From Terrimonas pollutisoli (lineage in GTDB: Bacteria > Bacteroidota > Bacteroidia > Chitinophagales > Chitinophagaceae), in the NCBI RefSeq assembly GCF_029360765.1, contig NZ_JARKNA010000001.1, positions 558,001-622,000 of the forward strand: a stretch of DNA of 64,000 nucleotides, given 5' to 3'. Under the pieces are notes generated by a model. The model searched no databases, was not told where the DNA came from, and saw only the letters and a list, made by a program, of their open reading frames with translations. Below are positions 8,752 through 16,237 of the stretch, in pieces. The first letter of the stretch is position 1, and each line of letters starts with the position of its first letter. Both the position numbers and the translations under genes were made by a program.

Positions 8752-8786
8752 AGGGAGTTATAAAAGCGGACATAAAAATAGAAGTC

Positions 8787-10475
8787 ATGAGCAGGATATA
8801 TGATTTTTTAAAACTGTACTTATTGGTGTTGCTTGCATTGTTGTTGGCAATAGCGGTCTTCAGCCAGGAAACAAGACAACTGGCAGTTGATAAACCACAG
8901 GCTATCGCTGATTTGAAAACAATAGAAGGAGCGGCGCTTGTGAATGCAAAATGGTATGTGCAGCCCGCACATATCATGGATAAAGAGTTTTACCTGCCAG
9001 GTCCTAAAAAAGGTGGTGGCGATGCTTTGTTATTATATCCGACCGGGCGGGCGATACAAACACAAACCCTGCATCCGCAACCCGGCGCCGCCGATTTTGA
9101 GAAAGGATTTGTGTCGCTAAATCCAAACGAACTGGAGAGCCGCCAGGGCACTGGTTTGCTTTCCTTCGTTTGGTACAAAGTTGAACTCACTATTCCGGAA
9201 GCAATAGGAAAATTGAAGACGGATGGAACAACGGCCGTTTTTGAAATAGTAGTAGACGATTACAGCGAGATATGGGTAAATGGTAAACAGCAGGCAGGTT
9301 TGGGACAAACTGGCAATGGATTGATCAGCGGGTATAATGCAAGAAATCGTGTTATACTTACTAATCATGCCAAAGCCGGTGAAAAATTCCTGGTTTATAT
9401 CCTTGGAATAAATGGTCCTGTCGGCAAGTTGCCTGATAACTATATCTGGGTAAGAAATGCTGTAGTTGATTTTTATAAAGATGGATTACCCGTCAATGCT
9501 TCCTGGAAAAATACCGGCAAGATCTATACGATCGATGGAAAATTAAACAACATCATTGCTCCCGGTACAATAGTTGAAAAAGTAGCCGACGGTTTTTCTT
9601 TTACCGAAGGGCCAGTGTGGCATCCCGATGGGTATTTACTGTTCAGCGACCCCAATACCAATACTATTTATCGCTACAATCCTACCAATCATAATGTAAC
9701 AGTGTACATGAGTCATAGTGGGTACACCGGCGCCGACATTGGTGAATATGGACAGCCGGGTAGTAACGGCTTAGTGATCGATAACGAGGGTAGATTGATC
9801 ATTGATCAGCATGGTAACAGGCGGGTAGTTCGTATTGAGAAGAAGGGGCCTGTTACCGTACTTGCTGATAAAATTGATGGTAAGCGGTTTAATAGTCCCA
9901 ATGATATTGTGCTGAAAAGTGATGGCACGATTTATTTTACTGATCCACCTTATGGACTGCCCGGTTTTTTTAATGATCCGAAAAAAGAATTGGATTACCA
10001 GGGAGTGTTTATGATAAAAAATGCCCGCCTGCCGGACGGGCAGGGCAGGACACAGGTTGTATCAAAAGATTTGGGCGGGCCCAATGGGCTGGCTTTTTCT
10101 CCCGACGAAAAATATCTCTATGTCACCAATTGGGATATTCGTGATATCCATCATACGAAAACATTGTGGCAATATGAAGTGCAGACTGATGGCACTTTAA
10201 AGAATGGAAAAGTTTTTTATGATTTCAGTTTCACTGAAGACGATGAAGCATTAGACGGAATAAAAGTGGACAAAGAAGGAAATCTTTTTGTATCAGCGCC
10301 GGGTGGGTTGTGGATATTAAGCAACGAAGGAAAATTATTGGGTAAAATCGTAACGCCGGAGCGACCGGCCAATATGGCCTGGGGTGATAAAGATGGAAAA
10401 ACATTGTATATGACTGCTCATACCAGCTTATACAAGATCAGGATTAATACGGGTGGTAAATTTTCATGGCAGTAA
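8787..10475 (+). CDS. SMP-30/gluconolactonase-like exported protein with extra N-terminal domain
   Basis: A 562-residue exported protein. Residues 1-30 form a signal/anchor. About residues 40-230 form a beta-rich galactose-binding-like domain (VVDDYSEIWVNGKQ, AKAGEKFLVYILGINGP). From about residue 255 it is an SMP-30/gluconolactonase propeller: DGFSFTEGPVWHPDGYLLFSD (metal-ligand Glu), GSNGLVIDNEGRLIIDQHGNRR, FNSPNDIVLKSDGTIYFTDPPYG and GGPNGLAFSPDEKYLYVT. By family it hydrolyses sugar lactones with a divalent metal, here in the periplasm. A dispersed palindrome is inserted in frame near residues 411-421 (NARLPDGQGR). It sits 35 bases after the GlcG-like gene and 34 bases before a small barrel protein. 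Confidence 0.9.
   Translation: MSRIYDFLKLYLLVLLALLLAIAVFSQETRQLAVDKPQAIADLKTIEGAALVNAKWYVQPAHIMDKEFYLPGPKKGGGDALLLYPTGRAIQTQTLHPQPGAADFEKGFVSLNPNELESRQGTGLLSFVWYKVELTIPEAIGKLKTDGTTAVFEIVVDDYSEIWVNGKQQAGLGQTGNGLISGYNARNRVILTNHAKAGEKFLVYILGINGPVGKLPDNYIWVRNAVVDFYKDGLPVNASWKNTGKIYTIDGKLNNIIAPGTIVEKVADGFSFTEGPVWHPDGYLLFSDPNTNTIYRYNPTNHNVTVYMSHSGYTGADIGEYGQPGSNGLVIDNEGRLIIDQHGNRRVVRIEKKGPVTVLADKIDGKRFNSPNDIVLKSDGTIYFTDPPYGLPGFFNDPKKELDYQGVFMIKNARLPDGQGRTQVVSKDLGGPNGLAFSPDEKYLYVTNWDIRDIHHTKTLWQYEVQTDGTLKNGKVFYDFSFTEDDEALDGIKVDKEGNLFVSAPGGLWILSNEGKLLGKIVTPERPANMAWGDKDGKTLYMTAHTSLYKIRINTGGKFSWQ
10019..10048. repeat. Palindrome GCCCGCCTGCCGGACGGGC inside the SMP-30-like gene
   Basis: The imperfect palindrome matches the GC-rich hairpin at the end of the 96-bp repeat (4606-4630 and 35784-35808). 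It is a multiple of three in effect, so the reading frame continues and encodes ARLPDGQGR in a loop between propeller strands. It is an in-frame repeat insertion. Confidence 0.75.
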
Positions 10476-10509
10476 TACTTATCTATAATTCCTACAAAAA
10501 AATAATATC

Positions 10510-11121
10510 ATGCAGATAGTAAAATATTTGTTATTGGTCACAGTTAGTGCGGCTGTACATTCGGTTAATGCCCAGGATAGTAGCAAAGTTTTTGTTACAA
10601 CCGGGGCGGGAATAATAAAATCCCCCGGGGCTTTAAGTCATGTTCTGCATCCTTCCATAGCTTTCAATTCCGGTTTGGAGCTCGTGAATAAAAAAGGTTG
10701 GTTTGCGCAGGGCACCGTTGATTTTAATTCGCTAAAGTATAATCAGCGAATTAAAGAAGATGGATCGCCCTACCTGTTTAAAAATACAAGCAGCTCATTG
10801 ATCATGCTGGCGATAAATGGCGGTAAAAACTTCTATTGGAACGAGAGAAAATGGTTTGCTTCCCTGTATACCGGTGCCGGCTATTTAAACATTGGCGAGC
10901 CAAGATTGTTGCAGGATAATGAGACCACCATCCGGCAGGAAGTGAGCCGCAAGGGATCAGTTTTTGGTAAGGCAGGAACGAGGATCGCTTACAAAACAAA
11001 ATTGAAATTGCTGCAAACAATCTATTTTGACGGATCGTATTGGCGTTCGCCATTGACAGTGCAGGGATCAAAACTGAGTGGTGTGTCATTGTTCCTGGGA
11101 CTTCGTATGACCATGAAATAG
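10510..11121 (+). CDS. Small outer-membrane beta-barrel-like protein
   Basis: A 203-residue protein with a signal peptide (YLLLVTVSAAVHSVNAQ) and alternating hydrophobic/polar strands rich in Gly and aromatic residues. It ends with a strand finishing in LGLRMTMK, consistent with a small outer-membrane barrel. I do not recognise a named family. It follows the SMP-30-like gene by 34 bases and may be the last gene of that exported-protein operon. It contains no catalytic motif. Confidence 0.75.
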   Translation: MQIVKYLLLVTVSAAVHSVNAQDSSKVFVTTGAGIIKSPGALSHVLHPSIAFNSGLELVNKKGWFAQGTVDFNSLKYNQRIKEDGSPYLFKNTSSSLIMLAINGGKNFYWNERKWFASLYTGAGYLNIGEPRLLQDNETTIRQEVSRKGSVFGKAGTRIAYKTKLKLLQTIYFDGSYWRSPLTVQGSKLSGVSLFLGLRMTMK

Positions 11122-11175
11122 CTCCGGCAGTTTCAACAAATTCTATTTACGTAAATTGACAATAAAATCATAAGT

Positions 11176-11865
11176 ATGCAAACAGCTATCGTTACAGGAG
11201 CCTCAGGTAATTTAGGACAAGCCGTGGTGAAAAAATTTATTGAAAATGGTTTCCATGTGACAGGTACGATTTTGCATAATGATGCTTCAGTAATGGATTT
11301 TCCAACCGACCGTTTTGAAGCGAAGGTGGTTGACCTGTCCAGTGAAGCTGGTGCTGCTACTTTCGTGCAGTCCGTGCTGGAAAAAAATAAATCGGTTGAT
11401 GCGGCTGTTTTGACGGTCGGTGGTTTCGCGGCGGGTAAGATCGTCGATACACCAACCGCTGATATTTTAAAACAATACCAACTCAATTTTGAAACGGCTT
11501 ACAATATTGCCCGGCCCGTATTCACCCAAATGCTACTGCAAGGGTATGGCCGCATTTTTTTGATAGGTTCCCGTCCCGGTTTGGATGCAAAGAGTGGTAA
11601 AGGAATGGTGGCCTATGGCTTGGCCAAGTCCCTAATTTTCCGATTGGCTGAATTAATGAATGACGAAGCAAAGGGACATAACGTGGTTACCAATGTGATT
11701 GTTCCCAGCACGATTGATACGCCACAGAATCGTAAGTCGATGCCCGATGCCAATTTTGATAATTGGGTAAAAGCAGAAGATATTGCTGACATTATCAGTT
11801 ACTACTGTTCGGCCGAAGCAAAGACACTGAGAGAACCGATTATCAAGGTGTACGGCAATGCCTGA
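11176..11865 (+). CDS. Short-chain dehydrogenase/reductase (SDR)
   Basis: A 229-residue classical SDR. The NAD(P)-binding motif TGASGNLG lies at residues 7-14; the active-site Tyr and Lys are in YGLAK, with IGSRPG upstream supplying Ser. VIVPSTIDTPQNRKSMP is the usual substrate-loop region. It is likely a cytoplasmic oxidoreductase of unknown substrate. It starts 54 bases after the barrel gene on the same strand but shows no functional link to it. Confidence 0.9.
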   Translation: MQTAIVTGASGNLGQAVVKKFIENGFHVTGTILHNDASVMDFPTDRFEAKVVDLSSEAGAATFVQSVLEKNKSVDAAVLTVGGFAAGKIVDTPTADILKQYQLNFETAYNIARPVFTQMLLQGYGRIFLIGSRPGLDAKSGKGMVAYGLAKSLIFRLAELMNDEAKGHNVVTNVIVPSTIDTPQNRKSMPDANFDNWVKAEDIADIISYYCSAEAKTLREPIIKVYGNA

Positions 11866-12030
11866 TCATGGGGCGAGAGGACATTTCATGTTTTGTTCAG
11901 TAGCACAGTACACTAAGAGTACCCAACGGGCACTAAGAGGATGGCGATTCTGTTAAATACGTTGTGTTCTTCGTGTCATCCCCTGTGTTCGTTGTCCTTC
12001 TTGCTTTTGTTTTAATAATGATGACCTGAG

Positions 12031-12082
12031 TTTTGATGTTGTTGCACCACAGGAGGACAGTTGCATAGGCAACACATCAAAA
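12031..12082. repeat. Near-perfect hairpin in a 318-base gap
   Basis: Arms TTTTGATGTTGTTGC (12031-12045) and GCAACACATCAAAA (12069-12082) pair with one bulged base and a loop of about 23 bases. It lies between the SDR and GNAT genes, which are convergent, so it may be a transcription terminator for either strand. The rest of the gap (11866-12183) holds ACACTAAGAG-type degenerate repeat sequence and no gene. Confidence 0.55.
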
Positions 12083-12183
12083 TTTATTTCAGCTTATTTA
12101 TGTATTTTCTCTATGATTACTATCTGTGTGGTGACTCTTGAATTGTAAGTCTAATGGATCGGGCTGTGAAATTGATTTAAGGA

Positions 12184-12732
12184 TTAAGTTATTTCCTTCA
12201 CCATGTCATAGTTATCTTTTCCATCATGCCAGAAAGATGCGATAAAGTGATAGCCATTCTTTTTATAAAAGTTCAGTGCCTTTTCATTCGAAGCCTGCAC
12301 ACCACCCCATAAAATTATCTGGCGAACTCCTTGTTTAATCAATTCTTCTTCGATGATCTTGTGCATGGCGGTGCCCAGCCCGGAACTTTGCCAATCGTCA
12401 GCGACGGAGGGAGCATACGTGACAGTAGTATTATAGTCATAAAAAAGATTTCGTTGACCATAGCGTTGCTGATCATGCTCAATCAACCCTCGTTTGACGA
12501 GCATGTAAGCGATAATGCCTTCACCCGTTTCGTCCAGTGCAATGAAGCGTTGAATAGTATTGTCGGGTAGGGTAGAAAATGCCCCGATGGTTTGCTGATC
12601 AAAAGCATGTGGTCCAAATCTTGACCGGCTTTCCGCTGATAATCGCACCAGGTAATTCAACAAGCGACTGGAATCACCCGGTTCAAAATGCCGGACAGTT
12701 ACCGTCTTTCCGTTGGCCAATGATAATCTCAT
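12184..12732 (-). CDS. GNAT-family N-acetyltransferase
   Basis: A 182-residue acetyltransferase of the GNAT fold. The N-terminal LANGKTVTVRHFEPGDSSRL is the usual first strand and helix; the acetyl-CoA loop lies in SSGLGTAMHKIIEEELIKQG; and ASNEKALNFYKKNGYHF is the C-terminal GNAT signature. The substrate is unknown. Its start lies 44 bases from the MITE-like element, whose insertion separates it from upstream DNA and may supply or disturb its promoter. Confidence 0.9.
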   Translation of the reverse strand: MRLSLANGKTVTVRHFEPGDSSRLLNYLVRLSAESRSRFGPHAFDQQTIGAFSTLPDNTIQRFIALDETGEGIIAYMLVKRGLIEHDQQRYGQRNLFYDYNTTVTYAPSVADDWQSSGLGTAMHKIIEEELIKQGVRQIILWGGVQASNEKALNFYKKNGYHFIASFWHDGKDNYDMVKEIT

Positions 12733-12776
12733 TGTTTTAAGCTAATGATAATTGCGAATAGAACTGGTCGGTTGTT

Positions 12777-13099
12777 GGTTAATTCATATTTTGAGGTGCT
12801 GGGTTGAGTTGTAAATATTCCAAAACCTTATTTTTATTTTCGGTATCGCTGAATGGTAAGCTAGTTCTTAACCTTGGTAGAAAAATGATTGGTTTGAACC
12901 TTTAAACCTTATTTCGGCTAATGCTTCGCAAGATGCAAAATTACTTTTCCCGGATAAGGTAATAAGGTTAAATCAGTAATGTAATTTTTTTCTACTAAGG
13001 TTTGTTCAAAAATTGATTGATATGTTTTTTTAATCACCACAGCAATGGAGAACATCAAAGACCCGTATATTTTTTAGCACCTCAAAATATGAATTAGCC
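12777..13099. mobile_element. MITE-like element, 323 bp, with TIRs and 8-bp target duplication
   Basis: The ends are 24-bp inverted repeats (12777-12800 and 13076-13099) that differ at one position and share the core TAATTCATATTTTGAGG. Directly outside both ends lies the same 8-mer CGGTTGTT (12769-12776 and 13100-13107), as expected for a target-site duplication. The interior has no gene but contains further inverted repeats (AACCTTGGTAGAAAAA at 12870 with its complement near 12986-13003; AAACCTTATT at 12904 with AATAAGGTT at 12961). It is non-autonomous; no transposase is visible in the window. It sits at the stop codon of the gene at 13106 and upstream of the GNAT gene. Confidence 0.85.
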
Positions 13100-13105
13100 C
13101 GGTTG

Positions 13106-13969
13106 TTATCGGGCGGAAGTCCCGCAGGAAATAGTTTTATCCTGCTGTTTAAACCAGCTTAAGCCACCGGTTCTTTTGATACTTGCTTTATTAACGTATA
13201 ACACGACCCAGTCATCATGCTGTACGGCCCTGGCGGTGAGTGATACAGGTTCGGCGATATGATCTTTTATGGCCTCATTCAGTTTCCTCCCATTTTCATC
13301 CAACAGCAGGTAATAGTTTGTTTCCCCGTTTTCATTGCGTACCCAGAATACTGGACTTATGCCTCCGGCTATACAACGTATGGCACAATCACGATGTGGT
13401 TTGCCATGGCCGGGTTTCATGACGCCGAAATAGCATTTGGGATCGAGTATTTCACCGGTTAATTGAACCGTGCCTAATTCTTTTATTTCATTGCTGATGT
13501 TGGAGATGGAACTGCTAGCCGCTAACAGCGGGTCATCGTTTTTGTCGATCTGCAACAATGTTTTTCCATCATTATAAATGAGAATTCCTTTCAGCGTTAT
13601 TTCTTTTTTATCAAGGATAATATTTTTTTCTTTTTCCAATTCAGCCATCACTCCTTCGGCGCCAAATTTTCCATAGCCCACCAATGGCATGGTGATATAC
13701 GAAGTATTTCCAAATGCATCCGGTCTTGTCATTACTTTCAACGAAGGAATGGGAAACCGCTGATAGATTCCCTTTACTTCTGTCAATTGTCCAAATTCAA
13801 AACCAGACGTTGAAAATTTTTTCTGCTGCAATGCCAATATAATTCCTCCTGCAATGACAAGAACAATTAGTACAATGACTACTTTGCGAACATGTTTTGC
13901 AAAACCAACTGGCGCATTTGGCATCCAGCCTATATAAAACTCGTTTGTATTCATCTTCTGTTCTGACAT
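13106..13969 (-). CDS. Membrane-anchored protein of unknown function next to a Rieske/ferric-reductase gene
   Basis: A 287-residue protein with one N-terminal membrane segment (VVIVLIVLVIAGGIILAL, about residues 29-47) and a large soluble part presumably outside the membrane. It contains a conserved-looking Cys/His segment, CYFGVMKPGHGKPHRDCAIRC (given here only to show three Cys and two His in about 20 residues). That segment could bind a metal or cofactor. I do not recognise a named family. It is the third gene of a minus-strand set with the ferric-reductase/Rieske fusion and a small anchored protein, which suggests a role in envelope electron transfer. The stop codon overlaps the target duplication of the MITE-like element. 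Confidence 0.8.
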   Translation of the reverse strand: MSEQKMNTNEFYIGWMPNAPVGFAKHVRKVVIVLIVLVIAGGIILALQQKKFSTSGFEFGQLTEVKGIYQRFPIPSLKVMTRPDAFGNTSYITMPLVGYGKFGAEGVMAELEKEKNIILDKKEITLKGILIYNDGKTLLQIDKNDDPLLAASSSISNISNEIKELGTVQLTGEILDPKCYFGVMKPGHGKPHRDCAIRCIAGGISPVFWVRNENGETNYYLLLDENGRKLNEAIKDHIAEPVSLTARAVQHDDWVVLYVNKASIKRTGGLSWFKQQDKTISCGTSAR

Positions 13970-14019
13970 ATCAATTATATATTTTCAATCATCTGGTTTG
14001 TGGGCTGGCATGCCCCCCT

Positions 14020-15054
14020 TCAGGGGAGGTCTGGAGGGGTTCTCTCTGTCCCTTCCGGGTACGGTGTCGGATTCAGCCACACTTTATTGTCCACTATTTT
14101 TACATCGTATGTGTTTACTTTTTCTTTGAAGGGTGGAGGAGATTGCCCATTATGCGGCAGGTATTGATAACCATGCCAGGGGCAGGTGATACAACCATCA
14201 ATAATTTTCCCTTCGCCCAGCGGTCCGCCCTGGTGCTTGCAGACATTATGAATAGCATACAATTTTTTTTCGTGGCGATACACGGCGATCCGCTCTTTAT
14301 CCACGCAAAATATTTTTGCCCGGCTATCTTCGATCTCGGTTACATCACACACCAGCACAAAACCGTCCTCCTGTAGTTTGAATGTCGTTGTGTCAATTTT
14401 CTTTTCTTTAAAAGCCGCTAACAAATGAAGGGTGACTAATATAGTGGTGCCGATAAAAAGAAGGAGAACAAAAACCGGGTTCTTCTCATATTGTATTACG
14501 CCCAGCATCACATGCATTACCACCAGGAAATAGGCGAGATAGACAAACATGTGCAATGTTTTCCAAACCTTCGGCGACAGGTTATGCAGCCAGAAATCGT
14601 GACTGGTAATAGCCATCAGGAAAAAAATAATCAACGCAAAAAATCCCAGTGCCTGGAACGGAAAGGCCGGTAATGAACCGAAGTTGGTGTTGGATGTAAA
14701 TAGAGACACAATAGGATTGGTATTGCCCAACGAATGGAACTGGAGAATACTAAACACTCCATGGATTGCAGCAAAACAAAACATCGTTACACCTAAGTGG
14801 CGGCGATTGTATAATAAGGGAAGAAATTTTTTATTGAGCCGGCATAGAGGCCCGATAGCCAATATTACATGCAGGATCAGTAAAGCTAAGGTGGAAGTAC
14901 TGCGTATCAGCAATGTTTCAAACGTTACTTCTTCATTGAACAATAGTGTCAATGAAATGAAGAAAGCCAGGTAGCTGGTACAAAATCCTGCGATCAGCCA
15001 GTCATATATTTTCTTCTGCCGGTTCCAGCCTACGGCCGAATAAGATGTACTCAT
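14020..15054 (-). CDS. Ferric-reductase-like membrane protein fused to a Rieske [2Fe-2S] domain
   Basis: A 344-residue fusion. The first ~225 residues hold about six membrane helices with spaced His residues (LHVILAIG, AAIHGVF, TLHMFVYLAYFLVVMHVML), resembling the heme-b ferric-reductase/MsrQ-type domain. The last ~110 residues are a Rieske domain with both cluster motifs, CKHQGGPLG and CPWHGYQY. It would pass electrons between membrane heme and an iron-sulfur centre. The extreme C-terminus (RTPPDLP) is encoded by a dispersed palindrome. The gene starts 3 bases after the stop of the upstream gene, a clear operon with neighbours on both sides. Confidence 0.9.
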   Translation of the reverse strand: MSTSYSAVGWNRQKKIYDWLIAGFCTSYLAFFISLTLLFNEEVTFETLLIRSTSTLALLILHVILAIGPLCRLNKKFLPLLYNRRHLGVTMFCFAAIHGVFSILQFHSLGNTNPIVSLFTSNTNFGSLPAFPFQALGFFALIIFFLMAITSHDFWLHNLSPKVWKTLHMFVYLAYFLVVMHVMLGVIQYEKNPVFVLLLFIGTTILVTLHLLAAFKEKKIDTTTFKLQEDGFVLVCDVTEIEDSRAKIFCVDKERIAVYRHEKKLYAIHNVCKHQGGPLGEGKIIDGCITCPWHGYQYLPHNGQSPPPFKEKVNTYDVKIVDNKVWLNPTPYPEGTERTPPDLP

Positions 15055-15057
15055 GCC

Positions 15058-15543
15058 CTATCCCCTAAAGGGGAATTTAAAATTTAAAAAATCAATTACT
15101 CTTTCATGAATAAAATCATATACTACCAGATTCAACTGTTTGTTTTGAGTTGAATCAGTTTTCAATGGAAACACATAATCACCTCTTGCCTCTATTCTGC
15201 CGATCAGTTGAGCATCTCCTGGTTTAAACGACCCGGAAATCCCTTCTTTGGAGGGGCTTGCGGAGATTTTGTAAATAGCCGCGGACGGCACAGTCAATGC
15301 CAGCTTGTTCTTCCATTCCAGTTGCCAATTGGTCTTTGTTTCATTCGTACGGATATTAATGCAATATTGATCAGTTTCTTTTTTTGCCTGGATAATGGGT
15401 AATAATGCGGGCTTTTCTGTTTGTACTATTTTTACCGGCATAGGGTTGGGAATTACCAGCCAGGAAAAAATTATTCCTAATGGCAGCACTACGGCGAGAG
15501 CTGCCCATATTTGTAAATGTCTTTTTCGTAGTGGTTTGATCAT
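15058..15543 (-). CDS. Small membrane-anchored protein of the Rieske operon
   Basis: A 161-residue protein with one N-terminal membrane segment (IWAALAVVLPLGIIFSWLVIP) and a beta-rich soluble part. No family is recognised. Its stop lies 3 bases before the ferric-reductase/Rieske start, so the two are almost certainly co-transcribed and likely act together in the envelope. Two pieces of dispersed repeat are in its coding sequence: an in-frame SPSKEGISG stretch (15238-15262) and the last codons FPFRG from a TCCCCTAAAGGGGA palindrome. Confidence 0.75.
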   Translation of the reverse strand: MIKPLRKRHLQIWAALAVVLPLGIIFSWLVIPNPMPVKIVQTEKPALLPIIQAKKETDQYCINIRTNETKTNWQLEWKNKLALTVPSAAIYKISASPSKEGISGSFKPGDAQLIGRIEARGDYVFPLKTDSTQNKQLNLVVYDFIHERVIDFLNFKFPFRG

Positions 15544-15597
15544 TTTCTACCTCCTGTAATCGGTAAGTCTACATCTTCTATATGACATCAATCGGTT

Positions 15598-15770
15598 TTT
15601 ATTATTGTTCCGCAGGAACAAATGATGGGTACAAGCTTAACCAATAACTAACGATACGTTCCGTAGGAACGTTTGGTGCGTTGCACCATTAACACCAGGC
15701 GTTCCAACGGAACGCTGAACCCGCCATCAAAGTTGCGTTACCCATCATTCGTCCCTCGGGGACGATTAGC
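15598..15770. repeat. Cluster of GTTCCGyAGGAAC-type palindromes
   Basis: This gene-free region (gap 15544-16018) holds several palindromes: GTTCCGCAGGAAC near 15608, GTTCCGTAGGAAC near 15659, CGTTCCAACGGAACG near 15699 and GTCCCTCGGGGAC near 15751. The outer parts are also an inverted pair: ACAAATGATGGGTA (about 15618) and TACCCATCATTCGT (about 15738). Further on, TATCCCGAC (15880) pairs with GTCGGGATA (15909). It is repeat-derived intergenic DNA with no convincing gene. Confidence 0.7.
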
Positions 15771-16018
15771 CAAGAACTTTTATATGTTTATTCTTTCAAT
15801 TCCTTTTGCTCAGCAGCGAATACCGGCGATGAATGTCGGCATCTCAATCGGCTCTGCTGCATTGGGACCAACTCTGAAGTATCCCGACGAAGCGAAGCTT
15901 GTCGGGATACTGATCGAAGTGTCAGCATGCGATGTTTCGGCTTCGCTCAGGACAGTAATGCAGCCTTGTACATCATACAGCCTTCAATGAAACAGCTTAC
16001 ATGCAATAAGAACTTTCC

Positions 16019-16237
16019 TCACTCCCCTTTAGGGGCGGGGGTTTTCATCCACTTCTTCAAAAGCATTGGCCAGAACACAATCACTCCCGGTATGATGATC
16101 ACCCGGAAACCCCATTTGGAACCGATGGCACTTTCATCAATTTGCGTAACACCTTTTATCACAAACGGGATGGCAAATGCCAGGCCCGCTAATAAATAAA
16201 TGGCGACGATGATCAATATGATATAAACGATGGTCAT
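16019..16237 (-). CDS. Small two-helix membrane protein
   Basis: A 72-residue protein with two hydrophobic segments (IVYIILIIVAIYLLAGLAFAIPFVI and FRVIIIPGVIVFWPMLL). It starts with an ATGA overlap with the stop of the subtilase gene, so the two are translationally coupled. The function is unknown. Its last residues (TPAPKGE) come from a dispersed TCCCCTTTAGGGG palindrome that also provides the stop. Confidence 0.7.
   Translation of the reverse strand: MTIVYIILIIVAIYLLAGLAFAIPFVIKGVTQIDESAIGSKWGFRVIIIPGVIVFWPMLLKKWMKTPAPKGE

Noticed and set aside
15598..15770. Possible CRISPR array from repeated GTTCCG units
   Set aside because: The units are short palindromes with irregular spacing and differing sequence, and no cas gene is present.
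15673..15990. 105-codon plus-strand frame
   Set aside because: It is made of palindromic repeats (CGTTCCAACGGAACG etc.) and has no protein-like features.
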